Source of the DNA: CAZSTA01 sp964609495 [NCBI: uncultured bacterium] | GTDB lineage: Bacteria > CAZSTA01 | DNA length: 40,830 nucleotides | NCBI GenBank assembly: GCA_964609495.1 | Contig: CAZSTA010000007.1 | Coordinates: 1-40,830 of the forward strand | Direction of reading: 5' to 3' | Part shown: piece by piece, positions 31,214-39,236 of the stretch | How positions within the stretch are numbered: position 1 is the first letter of the stretch | Layout of the letters: the number at the start of each line of letters is the position of its first letter | The notes under the pieces: model-generated | Databases searched by the model: none | Seen by the model: the letters and a program-made list of their open reading frames with translations, nothing else | Told to the model about the DNA's origin: nothing | Position numbers and translations under genes: made by a program

Positions 31214-31973
31214 AATTTTCCGCCCCCTTTCGGAAAGCTTCTGCGTTACCAGTGAACATCCTAAAATGTCTGACGATATCATCATTAGAGAGACCTAGCC
31301 TCTCTAAGATTCGTCCCATACTCTCGGGATTAGCGTCCTCCATAGGTCCGTGACATCCATAGCAACCCCGACCTCGGGTGGGACACAGAGCTTTGCAACC
31401 AGCCCTCGTCACCGGACCCATACAGGGGATACCATAAGCGGTTAATAGGCATATATTACCATTGAGCTTACATTCCATACAGACGCTGTAAGGTCTCAGA
31501 GCAGGTTTTCTCCCTAATAAAGCGCTTACGATGAACTCCACTAATTCCTCTTTATCTATAGGACAGCCATGTAGATAGGCATCCACCGGGATATACGTAT
31601 CTATACCAGTTGACAATTCTAAAGTGTGAACTTCCTCGGGTTTCTCATAAACCGTCTTTTTATATACTTCAACATCGGCCCAATTCTTAAGCGCCTGAAC
31701 TCCTCCCACGGTAGCGCAAGCTCCTGTAGCGACTAATAGCTTGCACTCCTTCCTGATCTCCTTTACTCTCTCCACCTCTTCAGGAGTAGTTATCGCTCCC
31801 TCTACGAAACAGATATCGTAAGGGCCAGGAGCATTATCCCTTTTAGCTTCTACGAAGTAAACGATATCTATAGCCCCGATGAGATCGAGTAACTCGTTCT
31901 CTAAGTTGAGGAACTCCAGTTGGCATCCTGAACAAGAACTAAATTTGAATATCGCAATTTTGGGTTTACCCAA
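31206..31973 (-). CDS. hydD: [NiFe] hydrogenase small (delta) subunit
   Basis: A 255-residue Fe-S protein: KFSSCSGCQLEFLNLE (proximal cluster CxxC), FVEGAITT, VATGACATVGG, YLHGCPIDKEEL, then CMECKLNGNIC, PCMGPVTRAGC and CPTRGRGCYGCHG for further clusters. It carries electrons between the Ni-Fe site and the FAD/Fe-S subunits. The start is a TTG (31973) with AGGAGGTGA upstream. Confidence 0.94.
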   Translation of the reverse strand: MGKPKIAIFKFSSCSGCQLEFLNLENELLDLIGAIDIVYFVEAKRDNAPGPYDICFVEGAITTPEEVERVKEIRKECKLLVATGACATVGGVQALKNWADVEVYKKTVYEKPEEVHTLELSTGIDTYIPVDAYLHGCPIDKEELVEFIVSALLGRKPALRPYSVCMECKLNGNICLLTAYGIPCMGPVTRAGCKALCPTRGRGCYGCHGPMEDANPESMGRILERLGLSNDDIVRHFRMFTGNAEAFRKGAENYE

Positions 31974-31998
31974 CCCGTTTCACCTCCTCCAATCTTAC

Positions 31999-32841
31999 TC
32001 AGACGGTAAGTCCAAAGCTTCCCTTAATCGATCTGTAGCAGAATACTGGACCATCTTTGCAAACATACTTGGGACCTATTTGACAATGACCGCACATCCC
32101 TACTCCACATTTCATCCTTCTCTCCAGGGATATATAGATATCGTCTGGGGTAAATCCTCTACTGATAAACTCGAATACCACGAATCTCATCATAATCTCT
32201 GGGCCACAGGTTAAAGCTACTGTATCCTTGGGCTCAACCTCAGTCTTGCTAAATAGGGTGGTGACTACCCCTACGTTATGCGACCATTCCTGTCCCTCGG
32301 GAATTTTGTCGACACTGAGCAGGAATTCGGTATCCTCATTATCTGCCCAGCTCTCAAATTCATCAGTGAACAGCAGATCATCAGGGGTCCTAGCTCCATA
32401 TAATATCTGAACTTTGCCATAATCGGAACGATTCTCGAAGACGTTGGTTATGAAAGGACGAAGGGGGGCAAGCCCGATACCTCCAGATACGATGATAAGA
32501 TTCTTCCCTTTCGCTTCCTCCACCGGCCAGGAAGAGCCATAAGGTCCCCTTACCCCAATTACATCTCCCTCGCTAAGCTTGGCTAAAGCATTGGTGACAT
32601 CACCTACCGCTCTAACCGTGTGATCGAAGGAATCCTCCTTGCTTAAATCAGAGCTTAAGGATATAGGGGCCTCTCCGATCCCAAATAACGTCACCATATT
32701 GAACTGACCAGGTTGGAAAGAATACTCATTTTGCTTCCCATCTCCGGCGAAAGCCAAAGTATAGGTGGTGGTATCATAGGTTTCTTCTTTTTTCGCCTTG
32801 ATCACAGCCGCTTCTGGTTTAAGAGGATTTTTCATTTGCAT
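31999..32841 (-). CDS. hydG: Hydrogenase gamma subunit (FAD/NAD(P)-binding)
   Basis: About 280 residues of the ferredoxin-NADP reductase fold: FQPGQFNMVTLFGIGEAPIS (flavin side), VSGGIGLAPLRPFI (NAD(P) side), CGPEIMMRFV, and a C-terminal 2Fe-2S set CGVGMCGHCQIG...C. It gives the hydrogenase its NAD(P) reactivity. Start ATG 32841 follows GGGAGGTGAGC; it overlaps the hydB end. Confidence 0.93.
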   Translation of the reverse strand: MQMKNPLKPEAAVIKAKKEETYDTTTYTLAFAGDGKQNEYSFQPGQFNMVTLFGIGEAPISLSSDLSKEDSFDHTVRAVGDVTNALAKLSEGDVIGVRGPYGSSWPVEEAKGKNLIIVSGGIGLAPLRPFITNVFENRSDYGKVQILYGARTPDDLLFTDEFESWADNEDTEFLLSVDKIPEGQEWSHNVGVVTTLFSKTEVEPKDTVALTCGPEIMMRFVVFEFISRGFTPDDIYISLERRMKCGVGMCGHCQIGPKYVCKDGPVFCYRSIKGSFGLTV

Positions 32842-33895
32842 GCTCACCTCCCTTTCTTATCTCGCGGATTATCTCGGTAAGATCTATTTCGGCAGGACAA
32901 GCCACAATACAACGACCACATCCCACACATCCCCAAGAGTTATACTGCTCCCTAGAGTAATTAAGCTTGTGATAGACCCACTGCTTTATCCTAGCGCTTC
33001 TCTCCTTTCTGAAGTTCCCTCCGTGAACAGAAGCGAACTCGAGCAACTGGCAGGAGTCCCACACCCTACCTCGCTCAATGTTGCTAAGACTGAGATCGAC
33101 TTTATCAATCACATCATAGCAATAGCAGGTGGGGCAGACCATCGTGCAATTCCCACAACTTAAACAATCGTCCTTTACCTTCTCCCAATAGGGATTATCA
33201 AACTCGCGATTTAAGATCTCGGGAAGATCGCGAGTATCTATAAACTTATCCTTCGGCATCTGATCGATAGCGATCTGGATCTTTCTGTTCTTAAGGTCTA
33301 GCTCCTCCATAGTAGCCATCCTCAAACCCATCCTACGAACTACCGCTCTTCCCTTCTCACTCCCAATCTTCATCGTATAGCGATCTCCTAGGTTAGTGAG
33401 AAGTAGATCGAAGCCTTCATCCTCCAGATAAGGCCCGGCTCCCACAGAGGTGCATAGACAATTCTCCGCTATCTCCGTGCAGTTTAAGGCGACTATAAAG
33501 GTATTCTCCCTCCTCTTGGCATAATAAGGATCGTAGAAATCCCCTGTGAAAACTTTATCCAAATAGAGCATGGCATTCACATCACAGGAGTGAACTGCAA
33601 ATAGAACCTGTTTAGTTTCAGCAACTTCGGCTTCCTTAACTTCAAAGTCCTTCGCTTTTTTGACATAGAAAATAGTTTCCATTGGCTTGTGCAAAAAGTA
33701 TTTGAGAGGCAACATATTGCTACCGATGTAATGAGCCATCTCGTTTGCTCTAGCGATGCGATCGAAGACTATCACCCCATCCCTCTCGATAGGGCCATAA
33801 ATCTCATGATTCTCAGCTAGTATCTGCACAAGGCGACTCATATCCGCCTTCCACAGAATTACGGTGTCTCCTATTCGATATTCCTCTTCCGCCAT
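32819..33895 (-). CDS. hydB: Hydrogenase beta subunit (two 4Fe-4S clusters)
   Basis: About 358 residues ending with two cluster motifs, CLSCGNCTMVCPTCYCYD and WGCVGCGRCIVACPAEID. The body (YEFH-like HSCDVNAMLYLDKVF, CLCTSVGAGPYLEDEGFDLLLT) matches sulfhydrogenase beta/AsrA. It links the flavin subunit to further electron carriers and may confer sulfur reduction. The frame is open to 33955, but a promoter (33927-33955) lies within the extension; ATG 33895 follows GGGGAGGTCGAATA. First gene of the operon. Confidence 0.93.
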   Translation of the reverse strand: MAEEEYRIGDTVILWKADMSRLVQILAENHEIYGPIERDGVIVFDRIARANEMAHYIGSNMLPLKYFLHKPMETIFYVKKAKDFEVKEAEVAETKQVLFAVHSCDVNAMLYLDKVFTGDFYDPYYAKRRENTFIVALNCTEIAENCLCTSVGAGPYLEDEGFDLLLTNLGDRYTMKIGSEKGRAVVRRMGLRMATMEELDLKNRKIQIAIDQMPKDKFIDTRDLPEILNREFDNPYWEKVKDDCLSCGNCTMVCPTCYCYDVIDKVDLSLSNIERGRVWDSCQLLEFASVHGGNFRKERSARIKQWVYHKLNYSREQYNSWGCVGCGRCIVACPAEIDLTEIIREIRKGGEHANEKSS

Positions 33896-33926
33896 TATTC
33901 GACCTCCCCTCGGTTTTAGTCCTCTA

Positions 33927-33955
33927 ATTATATCAAATTCCAGGAAAATGGTCAA
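33927..33955 (-). promoter_or_regulatory. Promoter of the hydrogenase operon
   Basis: On the minus strand TTGACC (33950-33955), 17 nt, TATAAT (33927-33932). The transcript should start near 33920, about 25 nt before ATG 33895. No clear operator dyad is seen around it. Confidence 0.85.
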
Positions 33956-34000
33956 CCATACTTTGAGAAATTTTTCACAAAGTTGCCGACAAACCCTCTC

Positions 34001-34092
34001 CTATAAAGGGAACTTCTTGCTTCAAATAAAACTAAAGTGTTCTGGTAACTTTTGCTTCCCAAAATATATAAGGTTAAAAAGTTTCCTTTATT
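34001..34092 (+). repeat. Family T repeat, long copy between RlmB and the hydrogenase operon
   Basis: About 92 bp. It begins AAAGGGAACTTCTTGCTTC and ends AAGGTTAAAAAGTTTCCTTT, with an internal GGTAACTTTTGCTTC. It is collinear with the 26431-26521 copy, and its right half matches the copy inside hypF base for base at both ends. Confidence 0.8.
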
Positions 34093-34093
34093 A

Positions 34094-34843
34094 TCAAGTT
34101 CGTTTAACTTCCGCTTCCTGTCTAAGCTTCTCATACATCAACAAAGCGCAGGTAACGCTTACATTTAAGGACGAGATATGTCCCTTCATCGGTATCCTCA
34201 CGATTCGATCACATTTAGATTTAATAGCCTCGCTTAAGCCCTTATCCTCACCTCCTAAGACGAAGGCTACTGGTCCTGTCAGATCAACCTCATAATATAT
34301 ATCATCGCCCTCCATATCGGCTCCTATGATCCATACTCCACTGCGTTTTAGAAAGCTTATGCTGGACATAATGCTTCCTCTGATCACTGGAACATACTCG
34401 CTGGCTCCCATTGAGATTCTAATCACGTTGGGAGTTACCCCTGCCCCTTGCCTGCTAGGAACGATAACTCCGTGAACTCCAGCAGACTCGGCGCTCCTCA
34501 AAATCGCTCCTAAATTCTGCTCATATAGAACCTCCTTCAGAATCAAAAGAAAAGCCACTTCTCCCTTAGCTCGGCAATCCTCAACCAGCTCCTTTAAAGA
34601 TATACTCCTGCGAGGTAAAGCCCACCCGATTATACCTAGATGGACGCCTGTCCTTGAGATATCATCCAGTCTATGTCTATCTACTTTCTCTATAGAAACC
34701 TTATTTTCTCTAGCAAGAGATATTATCTCTTTGAGCTTTTCATCCTCTCTAGCTTGGGAATCGAGGAGGAGTCTCTTGAACTTCCGACCCGCTCTCAACG
34801 CCTCCAGAATCACATTTCGCCCCTCTAGTTGTTCCTGCTTCAT
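34094..34843 (-). CDS. rlmB: TrmH/SpoU-family 23S rRNA 2'-O-methyltransferase RlmB
   Basis: A 249-residue SPOUT methyltransferase: the N-terminal L30e-like domain (LEGRNVILEALRAGRKFKRLLL), LEQNLGAILRSAES-type motif 1 (here EVLYEQNLGAILRSAESAGVHGVIV), FVLGGEDKGLSEAIKSKCD (motif 2) and IPMKGHISSLNVSVTCALLMYE (motif 3). It methylates a guanosine ribose in 23S rRNA (Gm2251 in E. coli). It follows the DUF2007 gene by 9 bp. Confidence 0.93.
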   Translation of the reverse strand: MKQEQLEGRNVILEALRAGRKFKRLLLDSQAREDEKLKEIISLARENKVSIEKVDRHRLDDISRTGVHLGIIGWALPRRSISLKELVEDCRAKGEVAFLLILKEVLYEQNLGAILRSAESAGVHGVIVPSRQGAGVTPNVIRISMGASEYVPVIRGSIMSSISFLKRSGVWIIGADMEGDDIYYEVDLTGPVAFVLGGEDKGLSEAIKSKCDRIVRIPMKGHISSLNVSVTCALLMYEKLRQEAEVKRT

Positions 34844-34852
34844 ATATCAGTC

Positions 34853-35245
34853 TTACTCACCCTCTCCTTCTTCCAGCTTATCTTCTCTGATCTCCTCCTC
34901 CAAAATCTCACCTCGTTCTCTCTTCGCCTCTTCTATTATCTTGCGACCTCGCTCAGCATCATTTTCCAAAACTAGAATAGAAACCTCCCCTAATCCATCC
35001 ACGGTGAAGGGAAATACTGTCTGATCGACATTAGTCTGAAGGAGGCTAAGTATCCCTTCGCTTTCAAGTAATCCCTTGATTATATAAGCTTCATTTTCAT
35101 CAGCCACTTTATATATACTCACGGTATCAGCGTTAAGGAGAGGATTATCTTCGGAAGGAAGCTCATCTACTAAAAAAGTCCCACAATCTGGACATACCTT
35201 TACACCTTCCACATACTCAGTTTTGCAACTTGGACAATAAGGCAC
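34853..35245 (-). CDS. DUF2007-domain protein with N-terminal zinc ribbon
   Basis: A 130-residue protein. CPSCKTEYVEGVKVCPDCG is a zinc ribbon (two CxxC). Residues ~40-110 (VSIYKVADENEAYIIKGLLESEGI, VLENDAERGRKIIEEA) match the DUF2007 putative signal-transducing fold. The C-terminus is highly acidic. The start is a GTG after GGAGGAGATAA. Function unknown; it may sense a small ligand. Confidence 0.85.
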   Translation of the reverse strand: MPYCPSCKTEYVEGVKVCPDCGTFLVDELPSEDNPLLNADTVSIYKVADENEAYIIKGLLESEGILSLLQTNVDQTVFPFTVDGLGEVSILVLENDAERGRKIIEEAKRERGEILEEEIREDKLEEGEGE

Positions 35246-35277
35246 TTATCTCCTCCTTGAGGATAACGATGGAATCC

Positions 35278-36105
35278 TTATCCTTCATCATTATTTTTTA
35301 TCTCTTCTATAAAACTGGATATATTCCCTATTTCTTCAGATAAATAATCGATATCGTCCTCGGATATGATAGCGGTCTCGGGATTGATATTAAGGATTAG
35401 AAGTTCTTCATATTTTTTCTCCGCTTGTTTAAGAGAAGGAGCGAGTATCTCCAATTCGGTATTCTCCTTCTCTAGTTCTTCCAAGATCCCGAGTAGCTCT
35501 ACCAAAGTAGCGAATAATTTTATGGATTCGGCTAATTTATCCTTGGAGAAGGCATGACAGCTCAGATGATAGAGAATATCTTCAGCGTCAAATTCTATAT
35601 TTGATCTATAATGGGATGAAAAATCATTTTCCGACTTTAATAGATGCTTCCTATCTGAAGATCGAATTAATATCTTTGAAGTAGATCTTAAAGCCTCCTT
35701 GATAAGACAAACGGAGAACTCCTCATATACAACTATCCGAAAAGGAGATTGGCTACTGTTTGAACTTACACATTGATATAGCTTGAAGATCTCATATTCA
35801 TCATATCCCTCTTCCACCCACGAGATTTGAGCTTTAGCCAATTCGCTATCGTTTATCCAAATAGCGGAAGCTAGAGTGGATATATCAATAGGATCGATAT
35901 CGCCGAAGATATCGAACTCCTTCGGTAAAATATAATGTAATTTCTCATTCAATCTTCCGATATGGCTCATAAGAAACCTAGCAGTCCACATATAGCGCGT
36001 AAAATCTCTCTCCAGCCTTCCAGCTATAATCCTCTTCAAAAAGGGATATTGATAGCTGTAATGCTTCAATCCCTCAAATAGATAATTATCGTGATCTTCT
36101 CCCAT
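35278..36105 (-). CDS. Hypothetical protein, unrecognised
   Basis: A 275-residue soluble, acidic protein that I do not recognise. It is mostly predicted helical: YLFEGLKHYSYQYPFLKRII, RYMWTARFLMSHIGRL, and a C-terminal coiled-coil-like stretch (LEELEKENTELEILAPSL through KKYEELL). It has no membrane helix, signal peptide or catalytic motif. The start ATG 36105 follows GGGGAGATAAT. It is the third gene of the run kinase-nucleotidyltransferase-this-DUF2007-rlmB with gaps of 32-35 bp, so it is a true gene. Confidence 0.75.
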   Translation of the reverse strand: MGEDHDNYLFEGLKHYSYQYPFLKRIIAGRLERDFTRYMWTARFLMSHIGRLNEKLHYILPKEFDIFGDIDPIDISTLASAIWINDSELAKAQISWVEEGYDEYEIFKLYQCVSSNSSQSPFRIVVYEEFSVCLIKEALRSTSKILIRSSDRKHLLKSENDFSSHYRSNIEFDAEDILYHLSCHAFSKDKLAESIKLFATLVELLGILEELEKENTELEILAPSLKQAEKKYEELLILNINPETAIISEDDIDYLSEEIGNISSFIEEIKNNDEG

Positions 36106-36140
36106 ATTATCTCCCCGGTGGCCCTTGTCCCGCTCATCGG

Positions 36141-37097
36141 TTAAGAGGCGATCACCACCTCATCCTCTATAACTGAATTTTCAGTAAGGCACGCCTCCTT
36201 TAATATCACTGCATTTCTTATCGTGACATTGGAAGGGATGTAGCAATCCCTCTGGATATATACATAAGGCCCTATCAGACAATTAGAGCCGATGATAGTT
36301 CCGTCCTCTATCCTTACAGGATTTATTACCTTAGAATCACTTCCCATATCTAATTGGGAGAGATCACGAATATGATCATCCTTAGCTAGATAATGCATAT
36401 TTATATTTATTAGATCTGCGGCGCTAGTCAGGTGAAATCTCTGCTCGGTCATAATCCCTTTTACTCCCCCATCATTATCGATCATCATCTGGATAGCATC
36501 CTGAAGCTCATATTCGCCTCGAGGAGATAATTTCACCTCGGGTAAATAGTTGAATAAGTGCGGCTTAAAGGTATATAGAGTAATGCTAGCTATATTAGTT
36601 GGTGCTTCTTGAGGAGAAGGTTTTTCGATTATCATCTTAACCACATCACCTTCGAGCTTGACTGAGCTGGAACGGCTTAACTTAGCCCAATCCATCCTCA
36701 TAAGACTCAAAGTAGCGTTATTATCCTGGGAGAGATGACTATCGAGTATCTCAGATATATGAGATACCGGGACTATATTGTCACAAGCTGAAACTATGAA
36801 ATCTCCTCTCACCATATCAGACACGGTCATTAGGGCATTAGCCATCCCCAATCTCTCTCTCTGAAAGGTGAACTTAATATCGACTCCTGGCTTAGGGTTA
36901 TTCGAGAAGTGATTGATGATCTCATCATCTTCCTCGCTGACTACCAATATGAACTCTTTTATACCAACTTCGAGGAGATTATCCATTACCCTCTCCACAA
37001 TGGGTTTGCCTAAAATAGGGGCCATCGCCTTGGACATTCTCAGAGTAACTGGTCTTAATCTCTTACCCTTGCCTGCCGCCAGGATAACTGCTTGCAA
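36141..37097 (-). CDS. Sugar-1-phosphate nucleotidyltransferase
   Basis: A 318-residue protein: AVILAAGKGKRLRPVTLRMSK is the GxGxRLxPxTxxxxK nucleotide-binding signature, followed by IVSACDNIVP (D metal position) and KMIIEKP. A C-terminal left-handed beta-helix (residues ~250-318; DGTIIGSNCLIGPYVYI) has hexapeptide repeats. Glucose-1-phosphate thymidylyl-, uridylyl- or mannose-1-phosphate guanylyltransferase are all possible. The start is TTG after GAGGAGTAATATC. It lies 38 bp behind a GHMP kinase gene, suggesting the two act in sequence. Confidence 0.88.
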   Translation of the reverse strand: MQAVILAAGKGKRLRPVTLRMSKAMAPILGKPIVERVMDNLLEVGIKEFILVVSEEDDEIINHFSNNPKPGVDIKFTFQRERLGMANALMTVSDMVRGDFIVSACDNIVPVSHISEILDSHLSQDNNATLSLMRMDWAKLSRSSSVKLEGDVVKMIIEKPSPQEAPTNIASITLYTFKPHLFNYLPEVKLSPRGEYELQDAIQMMIDNDGGVKGIMTEQRFHLTSAADLININMHYLAKDDHIRDLSQLDMGSDSKVINPVRIEDGTIIGSNCLIGPYVYIQRDCYIPSNVTIRNAVILKEACLTENSVIEDEVVIAS

Positions 37098-37135
37098 GAT
37101 ATTACTCCTCTCTGGTATAAAGTCGGAAGCGACTC

Positions 37136-38266
37136 TTAAGAGACCTTGATGCTCAGCCCTTCTTTATCAATTTCACACCTAAAAACTTTCGCCTTGTTCA
37201 GTTCATTTTCCCTTATTACAGACTCGAAGATATCGATCATCCTATCCTCTTCCCCGGGTCTTACTAAAGCGAATATTGAGCCTCCTCCCCCTGCCCCGGT
37301 AAGTTTCGCCCCCAAAGCTCCGTTCCCCAAGGCCGCATCTATGAAGAGGTTGTTGATACTTCCCGCTCCCTGCTTATACCCACAATATCTCATCATCTTA
37401 TCCACTAAGGTATGATTTTCATTCATCAGAGACCCGAAGGTCTCCCAATCCTCCTCCAGAAGGGCGATCTTCCCTCGCCAAGCCGTATCTCCCACGGCTC
37501 TCATAGTCTCGACCATAAAGGGAGAGTCGGCTGATCCCCCTCGATAGCTCTTATATTCATCAAGATAACACCGCCTCATTATGGAGTGAACATCCCCAGA
37601 ATCCCGAATTACTCCGGTGTAAACGATCGCCAGGGGTATATAATCCACAAAACTATCTAACCTCTCGTAGGTTACATAAGGCTCCTCTTTTAGGGGCTTA
37701 TGATATAACTTCCCTCGATAATCCAAATAGGCTAACCCTCCAAAGACCGGGACATATCTATCAGCAAAACCACAAGTTATGCCTAACTCTAAAGATTCTG
37801 TTCTCTGAGTGAGTTCTGAAATAACATAATTATTATGCTTTCTTCTATCTAGATCGTAAAATTCCCGGAGTCCACCTAAAGCCGATATGATAAGCACTGA
37901 TGATCCTCCCAGACCGCTGTTTCTGGGAATATCGGTCCAAGTCGATATCCTCACCTTCCTCTCGGAGAACTTTCGGTTAAATTCCTCGCTATATAAACTT
38001 AAGCGATTAATAGCACCCTTGATCAAGTCAAAACGCCCATCATACTCGAGGGGAAGATCGGCATCGCTCTCCAATTCATCTCTGGCGATAAATTCTCCCT
38101 CCTCATTTCTGGTAAGTTCAACAAAGGTTAGCTTTTTCGCCTCCTCTAGGAAAGCTCCTCCCCTGATATTTATCGCGGCTGAAATAGTAGAGTGTTCACC
38201 CTCCAGAGCATCCGAAGGATTGCCCAGAATATTAACTCTAGCAGGAACAGTTATATCATAGCGCAC
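37136..38266 (-). CDS. GHMP-family sugar kinase
   Basis: A 376-residue protein with the three GHMP motifs: the N-terminal ITVPARVNILGNPSD, the ATP loop IPRNSGLGGSSVLIISAL, and KLTGAGGGGSIFALV. The GNPSD word is reminiscent of glucuronokinase-like members, while D-glycero-D-manno-heptose kinases usually have GGGTD, so heptose is less likely. It probably makes a sugar-1-phosphate for the adjacent nucleotidyltransferase. GTG start at 38266 with AGGAGGTAATAT in front. Confidence 0.88.
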   Translation of the reverse strand: MRYDITVPARVNILGNPSDALEGEHSTISAAINIRGGAFLEEAKKLTFVELTRNEEGEFIARDELESDADLPLEYDGRFDLIKGAINRLSLYSEEFNRKFSERKVRISTWTDIPRNSGLGGSSVLIISALGGLREFYDLDRRKHNNYVISELTQRTESLELGITCGFADRYVPVFGGLAYLDYRGKLYHKPLKEEPYVTYERLDSFVDYIPLAIVYTGVIRDSGDVHSIMRRCYLDEYKSYRGGSADSPFMVETMRAVGDTAWRGKIALLEEDWETFGSLMNENHTLVDKMMRYCGYKQGAGSINNLFIDAALGNGALGAKLTGAGGGGSIFALVRPGEEDRMIDIFESVIRENELNKAKVFRCEIDKEGLSIKVS

Positions 38267-38313
38267 ATATTACCTCCTAATAATCCATTAGAAGTCCAGA
38301 TAAACCAAGATAT

Positions 38314-38342
38314 ATTATACCCCACCAATTCATTTCTGTCAA
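38314..38342 (-). promoter_or_regulatory. Promoter of the kinase-nucleotidyltransferase operon
   Basis: On the minus strand a perfect consensus: TTGACA (38337-38342), 17 nt, TATAAT (38314-38319). It is about 48 nt upstream of the GTG at 38266. Confidence 0.88.
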
Positions 38343-38410
38343 CATTTAAGATACCTTTTAGCAATTAAGGTCCCCGATTTGACGAGATATTAGAAAAACA
38401 AATCCGATAC

Positions 38411-38439
38411 TTTACAATCGATCTTAGATATGTTATAAT
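38411..38439 (+). promoter_or_regulatory. Promoter of the DUF624-like gene
   Basis: TTTACA (38411-38416), 17 nt, TATAAT (38434-38439); about 30 nt before GTG 38470. It diverges from the kinase operon promoter, with about 70 bp between the two -35 boxes. Confidence 0.82.
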
Positions 38440-38469
38440 AATATAGCATTCTAATGAAAAGGTAACGAG

Positions 38470-39228
38470 GTGATCCCTATAATCGGTGAAGTTATTAAGA
38501 AGTCTTTCGTCAACGCCTATGATAATCTAGGCATGGTTCTAGTCGGGAGCGCTATTTGGTTTGCCCTCTCAATTCTTCCCGCAGCGCTCGTTCTATACCT
38601 AGTTAACTTCTTCATAGCCAATCTCTCAGTTATGACGATTCTATTAGCAGTTATCCTAGGGCTGGGGGCGCTCATATTGATCGGGCCAGCTACAGCAGGA
38701 GTAGTCTATCTCTTTAAGATCATAATCGTGGATGAGGATAACGCGGAAGTAAGAGACTACTTAGTCGGCTTCAAGCAGTTCTTTAAGCAGAGCGCAGGGG
38801 TGTTTCTTCTCGATATTCTCATAGGAGCTGTTTTAGTGGCTGATATAGTCTTAGCCTTCAGAGCAGGAACAGAAGCCAGCAAAATCTTTCTGGTTATGGC
38901 TGTTATCATCTTCTATATGATCCTCTTCTGGGCGATGATGCAGCTTTACCTATTCCCCCTCTTAGTAACCCAGAATATCGGAACAATAGAGATATTTAAG
39001 AAGTCAGCTCTATTAGTTGTTGATAATCCTGGCTTCACAATCGTTCTTGGATTGGTGCTTCTCGTCCTTATAGCGATATTTGTGGTAACTACTGTGGGAG
39101 TGCTTATCCTCTTAGCGGGAACTGTGGCAGTTTTTGAGTGCAATGCTTTGAAAGCTCTGATCGCTAGATATGACGAGCTATCAAAACTTAGGAAGACGGA
39201 AGAGGACGAAGAAGAAAACTCCCGATGA
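38470..39228 (+). CDS. DUF624-like (YesL-type) polytopic membrane protein
   Basis: A 252-residue protein with about six membrane helices: NLGMVLVGSAIWFALSILPA, ILLAVILGLGALILIGPATA, FLLDILIGAVLVADIVLAF, and two near the C-terminus. IGPATAGVVYLFK and the NPGFTIVLG repeat resemble the YesL/DUF624 group, often linked to carbohydrate uptake. The soluble tail is charged (KTEEDEEENSR). GTG start with AAAAGGTAACGAG upstream. Function unknown; it converges on the RnfC-like gene with an 8-bp gap. Confidence 0.7.
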   Translation: MIPIIGEVIKKSFVNAYDNLGMVLVGSAIWFALSILPAALVLYLVNFFIANLSVMTILLAVILGLGALILIGPATAGVVYLFKIIIVDEDNAEVRDYLVGFKQFFKQSAGVFLLDILIGAVLVADIVLAFRAGTEASKIFLVMAVIIFYMILFWAMMQLYLFPLLVTQNIGTIEIFKKSALLVVDNPGFTIVLGLVLLVLIAIFVVTTVGVLILLAGTVAVFECNALKALIARYDELSKLRKTEEDEEENSR

Positions 39229-39236
39229 GAAGATAA

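Noticed and set aside
33896-33955. N-terminal extension of hydB to 33955
   Set aside because: It covers the -35 and -10 boxes of the operon; ATG 33895 has a strong ribosome site.
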